From Poecilobothrus nobilitatus (lineage: Eukaryota > Arthropoda > Insecta > Diptera > Dolichopodidae), in the NCBI GenBank assembly GCA_947095535.1, contig OX352772.1:32383445-32447444 (forward strand): a stretch of DNA of 64,000 nt, read 5' to 3'. The notes beneath the pieces are model-generated. The model was given only the letters and a program-made list of their open reading frames with translations. It was not told the origin of the DNA and searched no databases. Within the stretch, counting starts at the first letter, position 1, and each line of letters begins with the position of its first letter. Shown in pieces: positions 24,426 to 33,680 of this stretch. The translations under genes were made by a program, and so were the position numbers.

Positions 24426-25332
24426 TAAAATATTTACATAGGATATTTTCTACTGGTCGAAAATGAATCTCTAAAAGGTAGGAGATTAGATTATATGTAT
24501 ATTTATTTATTTTAAAGTCTATATTTTAATGTTTTTTTTACTTTGTAGGACAATTTTTAGAATTTAAATTACAATAAATAAATTTTTTTTTAGAAACGAC
24601 TAACAGACCGCTAACTTTAACTATAGTAAAGTAATCAAATTTCAATTAACTACCAAATTCAAAACAAAAAAAAAAAAACAAAATAATGGTGATAAATCTT
24701 AACAAGAACCTACGTTAAATAGAAAACATTTATTTGAAATCTTTGAATATAAAATCTGTTGCAATGAATTTTAATTTTACAAATGATTGAATTACTTTAA
24801 CAAAATTTTCTATTCTTTTTAAATTTCAAATTTATTTTACGTCATTTGCAAAACCCCCTTCCCGCAGTCAACGTTATAATCATTATGAAACTATACAATA
24901 TAATGTATAGATATTTGAAAAACATTTTATTGAAGGATTCTTATAAAAATTATTATTGACATTTTTTTTTTTTTACATTTTCTTTCTTTGTTAAAATGAC
25001 AAGGTTTATTGTCCTTGATAGTAAACTATAGTGTTGTTATATTTTTATTATAATCGTTAGTTTTTTTTTTTTATTTTTTTTTTTTTATTTATAGTTATTG
25101 AATTTATTAGTGAGGAAATTATTTATTAGTATTTTAAATGCAAAAGAAGTAAAAAAAAAAAAAAACAAAAAAAATTGAAAAATTCTTGAAATTTAATTGG
25201 ATTTTAAGCTTTAAGAAATAAAAAAAAACAAATATTTAATAATTAAATTCTTATTGAAAATTTTATTTTATTTTTAAAAAAAAAAAACGAAAAACTTATA
25301 AAATATTTTGAATTAAACAATTTTAATAAAAA
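24426..25332. other. AT-rich spacer, homopolymer dense
   Basis: Long T runs (about 24962, 25061-25087) and A runs (about 25152, 25276). Nothing else seen. Confidence 0.6.
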
Positions 25333-26366
25333 CGAGGAAGAGTGCAGTAGAGTAGACTGTGTCAACTCTGGGATACCCGTATGAACGTAATATATCCTGT
25401 TTCTATAAAACTTGATCATCTTTTAAAAACATTCAGATGTTTTAGTACCGAACTACAGAGATATATTTATGTAAATTGTGGAGTTGTATGACAGCTACCT
25501 GAATCTATTGCGCCTAGCTTCATTAAGTTCCAAGAGGTGCAAGAAGCCTGAACCGGCTGCTCTAGACCAACCAAATTTTACAAAAGTTGTTGGCCTATAA
25601 CTCGACACCTCTTTACTAAATTTCAGGTTCCTAACTTCAATAGACACTGAGTTATTCTCATTTAAACGGATAAGTTGTATGGCAGCTACCCGAACCCGTC
25701 GCACCACCACAACCAAATTTTGCAAAAGTGGTTGCCATAAAATTTGATCATCATTTGCAAGATTTCAGACGCCTAGCTTTATTAAGTTCGAAGAGGTGCA
25801 AGAAGCCTGAACCGGCTGCTCTAGACCAACCAAATTTTACAAAAGTTGTTGGCCTGTAACTCGACACCTTGTTACTAAATATCAGGTTGCTAGCTTCAAT
25901 AGACACTGAGTTATTCTCATTTAAACGGAGAAGTTGTATGGCAGCTACCCGAACCCGCCGCACCACCACAACCAAATTTTACAGAAGTTGTTGCCATAAA
26001 ACTTGATTATCATTTGCAAAATTTCAGAAACCTAGCTTGAATACATATTGAGTTATTTCTATATAAAGATAGAAGTTGTATGGCAGCTACTCGAACCCGC
26101 CGACCGAAAATGTTGGATTTAAATAGCAAAACTAACAATTTTACAAAAGTACCGTAAAAAAAATTTCAGCCTCCTAGCTCCTTTATTTTTTGAGTTATCT
26201 TGCGGACGGACGGACGGACGGACGGACGTACATGGCTTAATCGACTCAGAATTCGATTCTGAGCCGATCCATACCTTTGACACTATATCTAGCTCGACTC
26301 TTTTAAGGTGTCACAAACGTAATGGCAAATTTATTATACCCTTGAACATAGTTCATACGGGTATAA
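25333..26366 (+). repeat. Family H (DINE-1/INE-1-like) repeat, best full copy
   Basis: 5' end GAGGAAGAGTGCAGTAGAG, then GGATACCCGTATGAACG. Internal modules repeat with a 259-bp period (GGCTGCTCTAGACC at about 25556 and 25815). A (GGAC)n array lies at 26202-26228, then ATGGCTTAATCGACTCAGAA, and the 3' end is TATACCC..GTTCATACGGGTATA, which folds into a hairpin. TACCCGTATGAAC and GTTCATACGGGTA form inverted subterminal repeats. The GGAC array next to an ATGGCT-AATCGACTC block and a TATACCC/GGGTATA hairpin recalls fly DINE-1/INE-1 elements, which are Helentron-associated. That affiliation is an inference from memory of their structure. Short frames at 25495-25975 are module shadows. Confidence 0.75.
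26202..26228 (+). repeat. (GGAC)n microsatellite inside family H
   Basis: Six GGAC tetranucleotides in a row. The same position holds GCGGACGGACGG at 15675 and GACGGACGGGTGGACGG at 10535. It is a constitutive part of the repeat family, not a random microsatellite. Confidence 0.85.
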
Positions 26367-28050
26367 AAATTTTTTTATTCCAAAAACAGATCAAGATTAT
26401 TTTGTCTGAATTGTATTTTGAAAGGTTATTATATTGATTGATTATTGAAGGATTTTAAAGAATATTAAGAGGGGCGCTGTAGTACTGTTAAAAGACAATA
26501 ATTTAAATTTTGTAGAAAATCTTGAAAAATAATAATTAAATTTTTTATTTAAGTATCGTATAATTAGGCTAAAATATTCTGAATAAAATCTTGAAGAACT
26601 GAATTTTTTTTTTTATAAGAATCTTTCGTTAAAATGAAATAATATGCACAAAATTGCTTTTAAATTATAAACTTAAAGCAAAAGTTTTTTTATAATATTA
26701 ATATTGTAAAGATTTCTTTGTTATCGCAGAAATTTTTAGCAAACTAAGGTTTAAAATATTATATATACATATACATATAATAACAGACTTTTCATAATAA
26801 TTAATTTTTCACTCATAATAAGTGGAAATCAATTCAAGCGTTAAACTTATATCATCTTATATTTAAATTCTTAAAATATATGAAAGATACATAAGGTTGA
26901 TGATGATGGTGCGAAATGCACACATTTAAAACCTACAGTCGGTTAATTTTATGCCATCTATTTAACAATAATATTTAATTATTTATTTCATATTTATACC
27001 ATAATAAACTATATCTATTATAGTAGAAAACATTATACGATATAAATATAACAATTATACGATATACGATATAAAATATTACTATTAAATATCCTATTAT
27101 TTGTATTATCCTATTTGTAATATACTATTATCTGTCCGGAGTTTGAACATAATATCTTTCAATCGTACTTTTTACATATATATACATTCTTCAACAAAAC
27201 TCCCTAATAATATATCACTAATCTCAACGTCAAAAGAGAAAACGAAATATTTGATAAACTGAAATAAGACTGATTCGATTTTATGTCCTTTTCAAAGTCA
27301 AAATAAAGCTGAATTTTCAAAATTTCTGTAATTTTGCGAAAAAAAAAAAAAAAAACAACTTTCGTTTATATTGAAATACGTATTTCGAAAGAGGAACAAG
27401 GAGGGTTATAGGCACTCATCCTTATGTATATCAAATATTAAAATATCGTAACACAGCTTATATTACCTAGTACCTATCTAAATTATTATTAATATCAAAA
27501 GTGACTATGTGGATTAAATTTCCATCATAAATTTTTCTATAAAATAACTTTTCTATGCCATATCAAGAAAATTATTTCAGAATTTTAAAGTTCAAAATTA
27601 CGAAAATTAATTTATGGGTCAGGGGTCGTTATTATCGGCGTCTTCTATTGAATTTCAACTTCCCTCTAATTGAAAACTATAAATATGCATTGAAAATCGA
27701 TTTCAAGTTAAAGATTAAGGTTAAGGTTGCCTTAAGACTCCTAATATTTTACTACAACTACAACTATTTAAAAATATGGATGATTCATTTCTTTCCTAGC
27801 TTAACTCAAAACATTTTTATTTGTTTTAAACGAGATATTTACGCATTGTCCTAGTTAACTTAGTTATTTAATTTTCGTGCAAAATACAATCAACTATTTT
27901 TGACTTAAGAAAGAAAATTTAGCATAAAATAAGAATATGGACAAAATATTAAATAAGTTTTTTTTTTGTTCAATCAAAAATGTAGGACTAACTCAAAGAA
28001 TCACGTTCAACCTAAAAACAAAAAAAAAATTTGTTTTTTAATTAAAAAAA
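26367..28050. other. AT-rich region downstream of the 329-aa gene
   Basis: ACGATATA/CTATTA word repeats near 27030-27130. The 99-codon plus frame at 27555 has noise-like composition and is not called. Confidence 0.5.
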
Positions 28051-28097
28051 CTTTTATTTTTGTTATGTTCTAGAATTTTTTTTTGTTTCGTATTTTT

Positions 28098-28103
28098 TTT
28101 ATT
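28098..28103 (-). promoter_or_regulatory. Poly(A) signal candidate for the 329-aa gene
   Basis: AATAAA on the minus strand, about 53 nt beyond the stop codon. A second AATAAA lies at 28053-28058. In such AT-rich DNA this hexamer is common by chance, so only its position supports the call. Confidence 0.4.
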
Positions 28104-28155
28104 ACTTAAAATTATTAGTCAAAAATTTGATTTTTTTTTTTTTTTACGAAAATAA

Positions 28156-29145
28156 TTAAGCAACAATCATTAAAATTCTAAAAAATTGTGTAGAAATTCT
28201 TTCTAATGTTATTCGTTTCTCTTCCCAATAACCTTTTGATACATTAAATATTCGAAATTTGAAAATTCTACGTAACCAATTAATTCTTAGTTTTTTTTTT
28301 CGATTATTGTCATTTTCTATTTTAAAATAATTTTGAATTTTTTTTATTAATATTGATACAGTTGATGATGATTCTGCTCCATCAACTGCTAACGATGATG
28401 ACGATGATGATGATGATCTTGATGGTTTTAAATTTTTATATATTTTTGGATTTTTATATGTCCATTTTGGATTATATGTTGTTGATAATTGACCACATAA
28501 TGCATCCGGCATCCATTTTAAATTTTGTATTTGAATATCACGTGGTTTTTCTAAATTTATTTTAAATAAAGCATAACCGATTGCATCTTCAGTTGTATCA
28601 TAATAATATTGACAACAATTATATAAATGATTATGTTCACAATGTGTACAAATTTCATCATAATTTAATGATGAAGAACGACGTATTTGTAATGAATTGA
28701 ATTTATTTAAATGAATTTTATTAATAGATTCGATTTTATCACATCCAATACCATTACAATAATTTATATTTGTATTTGTATTATAATTTTCATATATTAA
28801 TTCATTTAATACATTATTATCCTTTAGATTATTTTTGTTATTAATTTTATATTTATTTTTTATATCTTGATATTCTTCTTCTTTTTTTTCATATTCATTT
28901 TGCTGTTGTTGTTGTTGTTGTTTTTGTTGTTCTTGTTGATGTTCTTTTATTTTTTGTTTATATTCATTTTTAAATTTTCGATTACGATTTTTATAAAAAC
29001 GAAATTGTTTCTCTAATTTTTTTTCTAAAATTTCATAATCAAAAAATTCGACAGCTGGAATTGGGCAATCATCTTTCTCAATATTATAATTTAATTCATA
29101 TAAAAGATGACCAGTTTCAATTCGACTACTCATACAATTGCCCAT
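28156..29145 (-). CDS. Unrecognised 329-aa N-myristoylated-type protein, single exon
   Basis: I do not recognise this protein. The only long frame in the window, it starts MGNCMS, which fits the N-myristoylation pattern (Gly2, Ser6). Cys4 could be palmitoylated, so membrane tethering is inferred. Residues 38-70 are Lys/Arg-rich and probably helical; 69-82 are a Gln tract; 83-125 are Lys/Asn-rich. Cysteines occur at 130 and 135, then a Cys/His cluster (C166, C169, H171, H173, C177, C178) that might bind metal. Residues 183-240 form the least repetitive stretch (WMPDALCGQL, then an aromatic NPKWTYKNPKIY segment) and are the likeliest folded core. A Ser tract lies at 242-251, and the C-terminus (282-329) is basic then hydrophobic. 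The start is supported by AAA before ATGG (good Kozak match) and an in-frame stop at 29170-29172. Codons are strongly A/T-ending, as expected for a resident gene. No intron is needed. Unspliced exon structure and function remain unproven. Confidence 0.75.
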   Translation of the reverse strand: MGNCMSSRIETGHLLYELNYNIEKDDCPIPAVEFFDYEILEKKLEKQFRFYKNRNRKFKNEYKQKIKEHQQEQQKQQQQQQQNEYEKKEEEYQDIKNKYKINNKNNLKDNNVLNELIYENYNTNTNINYCNGIGCDKIESINKIHLNKFNSLQIRRSSSLNYDEICTHCEHNHLYNCCQYYYDTTEDAIGYALFKINLEKPRDIQIQNLKWMPDALCGQLSTTYNPKWTYKNPKIYKNLKPSRSSSSSSSSLAVDGAESSSTVSILIKKIQNYFKIENDNNRKKKLRINWLRRIFKFRIFNVSKGYWEEKRITLERISTQFFRILMIVA

Positions 29146-29327
29146 TTTTACTAAATGAATATAAATTTTTTATAATATTAAGTTACTATGTATGTGTATA
29201 TTAGAATCTATTTATTTATACTAAGAATTTTTATTTAAGTAACTTTTAGAGAAGAATAACTGATTGGATCACGTGTTTATGAATTAATAATATCTTGAAA
29301 TTTTATATTAATTATTATATATTCTGT

Positions 29328-29390
29328 TGTATATTATATATAATATATTATATATTGTATATAATATATATACAATATATAAATATATTT
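29328..29390. repeat. AT-only palindromic tract upstream of the 329-aa gene
   Basis: About 60 nt of TATA/ATAT words with overlapping inverted arms (for example ATTGTATATA pairing with TATATACAAT), about 185 bp upstream of the start codon. It can extrude as a cruciform and contains many TATA-like words. A promoter role is possible but not shown. Confidence 0.4.
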
Positions 29391-30039
29391 TTATATATTT
29401 TTAAAAAAAAATAACAAAAAAAAAAAAATCTTAAAAAATGGTAGGAATTAATTTGAAGGTTGAATATGAAGAGAAACTTGTTAACATTTAGTTTCCTTTG
29501 GCACTTTTTGTATATAGTTGTTTTGATTAATTTTTTCTTTTATTCTTTTTTTTACCTTTTTGTTTTTGTAATTTTATTGGTTATTATGACCTTATGAATA
29601 ATTTATGAACTTTTTGGAATGTTAAATAAACCAAAAGAATATCTTGTTCCATGTTTATAATATTCTTTAACATCATTATATACATAGTTTGATTTGAACA
29701 AATTTACAAGAACATAAAATATATGAACATACAAAATTAAAAATTTTTTTGTAATTATCTGAAAAAAAAAAAAAAAATTGAAGAAAAAGGTTTATTGTTA
29801 GAATATAAAAACATGTAAATTATATATATATAAATAAGATATAAATTTATGATAATTTATATACATATTTGGTATAATTAGATAAGAAATCAAAAAAAAA
29901 ACCTGAAAATTGATTAAAAAACAAAACAAGGTAGTACTTATGTAAAACGATAGGCTTTCAAGAGAAATATTTCAAAAAATAATAAAAAAAACACCGAAAA
30001 TAAAAGAAACCAACATTGTACTAAACTTTGAAAGTTTTC
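29391..30039. other. AT-rich region upstream of the 329-aa gene
   Basis: Nothing beyond A/T runs. Any promoter of the 329-aa gene would lie between 29146 and here, but no specific element can be named. Confidence 0.5.
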
Positions 30040-30625
30040 TTGAAATTTTGTATATAAGAAAAAAATTGTGAAACATCAAGGCACGAATACTTCAATTTCA
30101 AGGAAGCCCTGTTAACACATATACAATTATATTGTTGAAGCTTCAATTTAAATCTACAAGAAAACATTTCCCTCAGTGTTTAATTTACAGGTGTCTAAAA
30201 ATATAGCAAAAAAATTTTCTAGGGTAATTTTAATTTTGAGTTTTGATTATATTTAAAAGTGTACCGGAATATAAAGAAAGCAAAGTTTTCAAAAAATTTT
30301 AATTTAACAGAACAGTAAATTTAAATAAAATATTACAAAAAAAAAAAATGTCTAAATTATAAAGTTAAAAAAAAATGTCTTGTAATTTGGCATTTTTATA
30401 TTGAAAAAAAAATTAAGATATTACCTGAGATAAACATATTTAAAAATAGGGATTTTTCTAAATTTAAGGTTTTATAGCTCTGCAATGGGCAAATGTTTCG
30501 ACCCATTGTTTTTCCACAACATTATTTTTTTGAATTCATGATGAATTTTAGATCCATGGTTAAAATATCATTGTTCGATTTAAACGGTGTAGAAGTTTTG
30601 TAATTTGACGGACGGATGGACAGAG
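30040..30625 (+). repeat. Family P dispersed repeat
   Basis: Contains AAGGAAGCCCTGTTAACAC, TTATATTGTTGAAGCTTC, TTTACAGGTGTCTAAAAATA and the 3' end AACGGTGTAGAAGTTTTG followed by TTGACGGACGGATGGAC. The tail shows the same GGAC-type decay product as family H. Confidence 0.6.
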
Positions 30626-30938
30626 TGAAATTAAAAAACCAATTTTTGAAAAGCAAATGAAGAACAAATACCTATAAAATGTTTTAGAAAGTTATAAAAT
30701 TAAAAATATAAAATATTATCTTCACTTAAAATTTATACTCATATACCTAACAAATATTTATATGTATGTGTATTTAGATAAAAGGTCTATATGAAATAAT
30801 AAGAAAGTGAAAAAGAAGATTTTAATCAGTTGTGAAAATTTTATAATTGTACTCTTATAAAAAAGAAAATAAAAAACATTTTTTAAATGTAATCTTCAAA
30901 ATTTAATAATTAATTTTCTTTTTTAATGTTTTTTTTTT

Positions 30939-31050
30939 CCTTGCCACTCTTATGAGGAGTATAATAGGGCATCCACTAGTCAATTATTATTCATATTTGA
31001 CTAAGGTTTAGTTTCGTGAAACATTAATTTCACTAAGCTAAGAAAGAAAT
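30939..31050 (+). repeat. Family K dispersed repeat
   Basis: CCTTGCCACTCTTATGAGGAG, ATCCACTAGTCAATTATTATT, CATATTTGACTAAGGTTTAG, ACATTAATTTCACTAAGC. Shared with 35386-35540 and, more weakly, 55523-55640. Confidence 0.6.
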
Positions 31051-31337
31051 TGATTTAAATGTCGCATGGTTTTTTAATAATAATAATAATATCAATTTTT
31101 TTTCTTTTTTAAATTAAATAAATCAAAAATAACCTAAAAATTCACTCGAATGCAATTTTATGCACTAAAATTTAAATAAAATATGTCATATAAACATTTT
31201 TACTGTTTAATGTAATATATTCCATAAAAGAACGTGTAATATGTTCTTTGATTCTTATATTGAAAGGCATGGATGTGTGGTGTTCTACAAAATGAATTCC
31301 AGAAATGGTAATGGCAAATTATTTTTCTTTACTATAT

Positions 31338-31530
31338 AAAATTAAGTACGGGGCTCGGTGGCCTAGTGGGTAAGAGCCTATAAAATACGCTGTAAACACG
31401 AAAAGAGTGTATCGTAAGAGTTATTCCCCCTTAAGACATTAACAGCGACGCCTGAATAGAAAAGGCTGTGTAATTTCCTGTCCACATTTATGTGGCAGAG
31501 CAATGCATTAAAAAAAAAAAATTAAGTATT
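31338..31530 (+). mobile_element. SINE-A with B-box deletion and target-site duplications
   Basis: Body 31350-31520: A box TGGCCTAGTGGG intact, but the stretch holding the B box is deleted (AAAAGAGTGT runs into ATCGTAAGAG). Flanks AAAATTAAGTA (31338-31348) and ATTAAGTA (31521-31528, preceded by the poly-A) form the target duplication. Confidence 0.85.
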
Positions 31531-33185
31531 GGAGACAGTTTAAATGTTTAAAATGATGTAAAAAAGTAATTTTCTTAAATGTTGTATCTGATCGCCTTTT
31601 TCATAGTAAGGAAAATGCTAAAAAAAAAAATAAAAACTTAAATAAAAATTAATAGACGTTTAAAATTATTAAATAATATAAAATGCAATTATCATAAATT
31701 AATATACATGTATGTATGTATATTGTATGTTCACTTCCTATTTGGTACTTTTGAACGAAATATTCTTATAATTTAATTCAAACAAATCTTTTTAGTTATT
31801 CAAAAAACAGACAATTAAATACAAAAAAAAAATGTTGACAATTTTAAATTAAAGATTATAATGATTACGATTTTTTAAAATTGCATAAAACCACTTACAA
31901 ATGTTTTTTTTTAATTGTGTCTGAATACATATTTAATTAAAATGATATCCTGAATTGTTATTAATTAATTTTTTTTTTTGTTGCAAAATTACCTATCAAT
32001 ATTTCTACTTTGAAAAGCAACATTATCCCTAAACAAAAAAAAAAACTGTAATGAAATTTTAAAAATTGCAAAAATTTTGATACATAACCTATAAAATCTT
32101 ATTAATTAAAATTTTTTTTTTTATGTACATACATATATAAATCTACATACGTACATAAATTATATAAAATTAAAAAATATTCTTTTTATGGAAACTAATA
32201 AAAAAATAAAACTTACCATAACGCCTTTTTTTTATACCAATATATTCGTAAAATTTTTAATTAATGTCATTATTTCAATAAAAACTCTATATACAAATTT
32301 TACTTTTCCGTATAGGTATTTAATAAAATTTTTAATTTTCTCTTTTTTAAGTTTAATTTTTTTTTAATTAAATAAATGACATTTTAATTTTTTTTTTTTT
32401 TATTTATTTTTTTTTTTTTTTGTCACAAAACATTTTTTTAACCATTTTAATATACAGTTTTTATAACAGCATTTAACATTATTGTGTTTTTTTTTTATAA
32501 TAGCTATTCATTTTAATTTTTAAAATTTTATTTCATTTGAAATTTAAGGTTAATAAAATATTATGTGACTGCAGGCTGCAGGTTAAAAAAAAATTGTCAC
32601 AAAAACACATGTTTCTGCATTTCCAAATGTTTCATTTTTTGATTATCAAATTTTTTCGATGCATAAAAATTGGGTGACAGAGTTGAATTCAGAAGAGATT
32701 TTTTTGTTTTTTATAAATTTAGTAAAAATATTTTGAAATATCTATTGATAATAATTTAACATATGTACCTATATTTTTTTAAATAAAAATAAGAAAATGG
32801 TTTTTTTGAAAAAAAAAAAAAAATAAAAAAGTAATTACATATGATGTAAAATTTTTGACAGTAAATTAATTTCGATTTCTATAATATGTATTACATACAT
32901 ATTGAATTAAAAATTGAATAAAAAACCTTACATGTCTCTTCAAAGCAATGTCAATCAAAATAATTTGTTTTATATATTTATATATATATATATATATATA
33001 TAGTACATATATATCTTACATATAATATTGCATATAATATATCTATATAGAAGAATATATAATATCTTTTTTTTATATCTATGTATATTATATAAATTAT
33101 ATTTTTTCACTTCTCCCATTATAGTTACATAGATGTTGTTGATAGTCATAAAATGATATTAGGAAATCTGCATTTGTTAATCGAG
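31531..33185. other. Very AT-rich spacer
   Basis: Dense T and A homopolymers (32380-32420) and (TA)n at 32976-33001. A GCAGGCTGCAGG patch is at 32571. No gene. Confidence 0.6.
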
Positions 33186-33189
33186 TTAA

Positions 33190-33676
33190 GGCTAAATTAT
33201 AATGACGCGTCAATTCTACGCTTGTTTCATTGCTACTCGTGTGGCGCTACATAAAATTTTCTTCAAGTTATAATCATGCGACACTACACGCTTAACATTT
33301 TATAAAAACATAAACAATTCGTAAACTGAAAGATTTGAATTTTGTAAAGTTAAAAAAAAAATTCAAAAATTCAATTGAAATGATAAATTTTTCCTCCAAA
33401 TTTTCCATTTTATTTTAATAATTTTGTTTTTCACTAATTTTTATATTGTGTTCACTCTCGGCTTTTCTTTTGATTTTGAAATTTGATTGTTGTTTTTGTT
33501 TTACATTTACAACGCACGCAAATTTAAAACAATTTTCTATTTTAGAAAAGCGTGGCGCGTTGCTACAACGTTGCTACATCATTATAACTTGAGCCATTTA
33601 AACTTGTGTATCCTACTTTAAATGACATCGCGCCGCACGCGTGGAGATTTAACAACGCGTCATTATAATTTGGCCT
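33190..33676. mobile_element. TTAA-flanked MITE with nested inverted repeats
   Basis: Termini GGCTAAATTATAATGACGCG (33190 on) and, inverted, CGCGTCATTATAATTTGGCC (to 33675) lie against TTAA at 33186-33189 and 33677-33680. Just inside, a second diverged pair occurs: CTTCAAGTTATAATCATGCG near 33264 and, inverted, CATCATTATAACTTGAGCC near 33577. A TTAA target suggests mobilisation by a piggyBac-type transposase, which is an inference. There are no coding frames. GC content (GTGGCGCG, CGCGCCGCACGCG) is well above the surroundings. Confidence 0.75.
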
Positions 33677-33680
33677 TTAA

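Noticed and set aside
25495..25975. Two similar minus-strand frames (VVVVRRVRVAAIQL...)
   Set aside because: Similarity comes from the 259-bp internal module period of family H, not from a duplicated gene. Related frames appear in other copies (36668).
27555..27854. 99-codon plus frame
   Set aside because: Composition typical of AT-rich noise (K, N, Y, I, F, L), with no domain, homologue or splice context that I can recognise.
28353..28565. 70-codon plus frame rich in Met/Leu
   Set aside because: Antisense shadow of the 329-aa CDS, produced by its Ser-tract codons.
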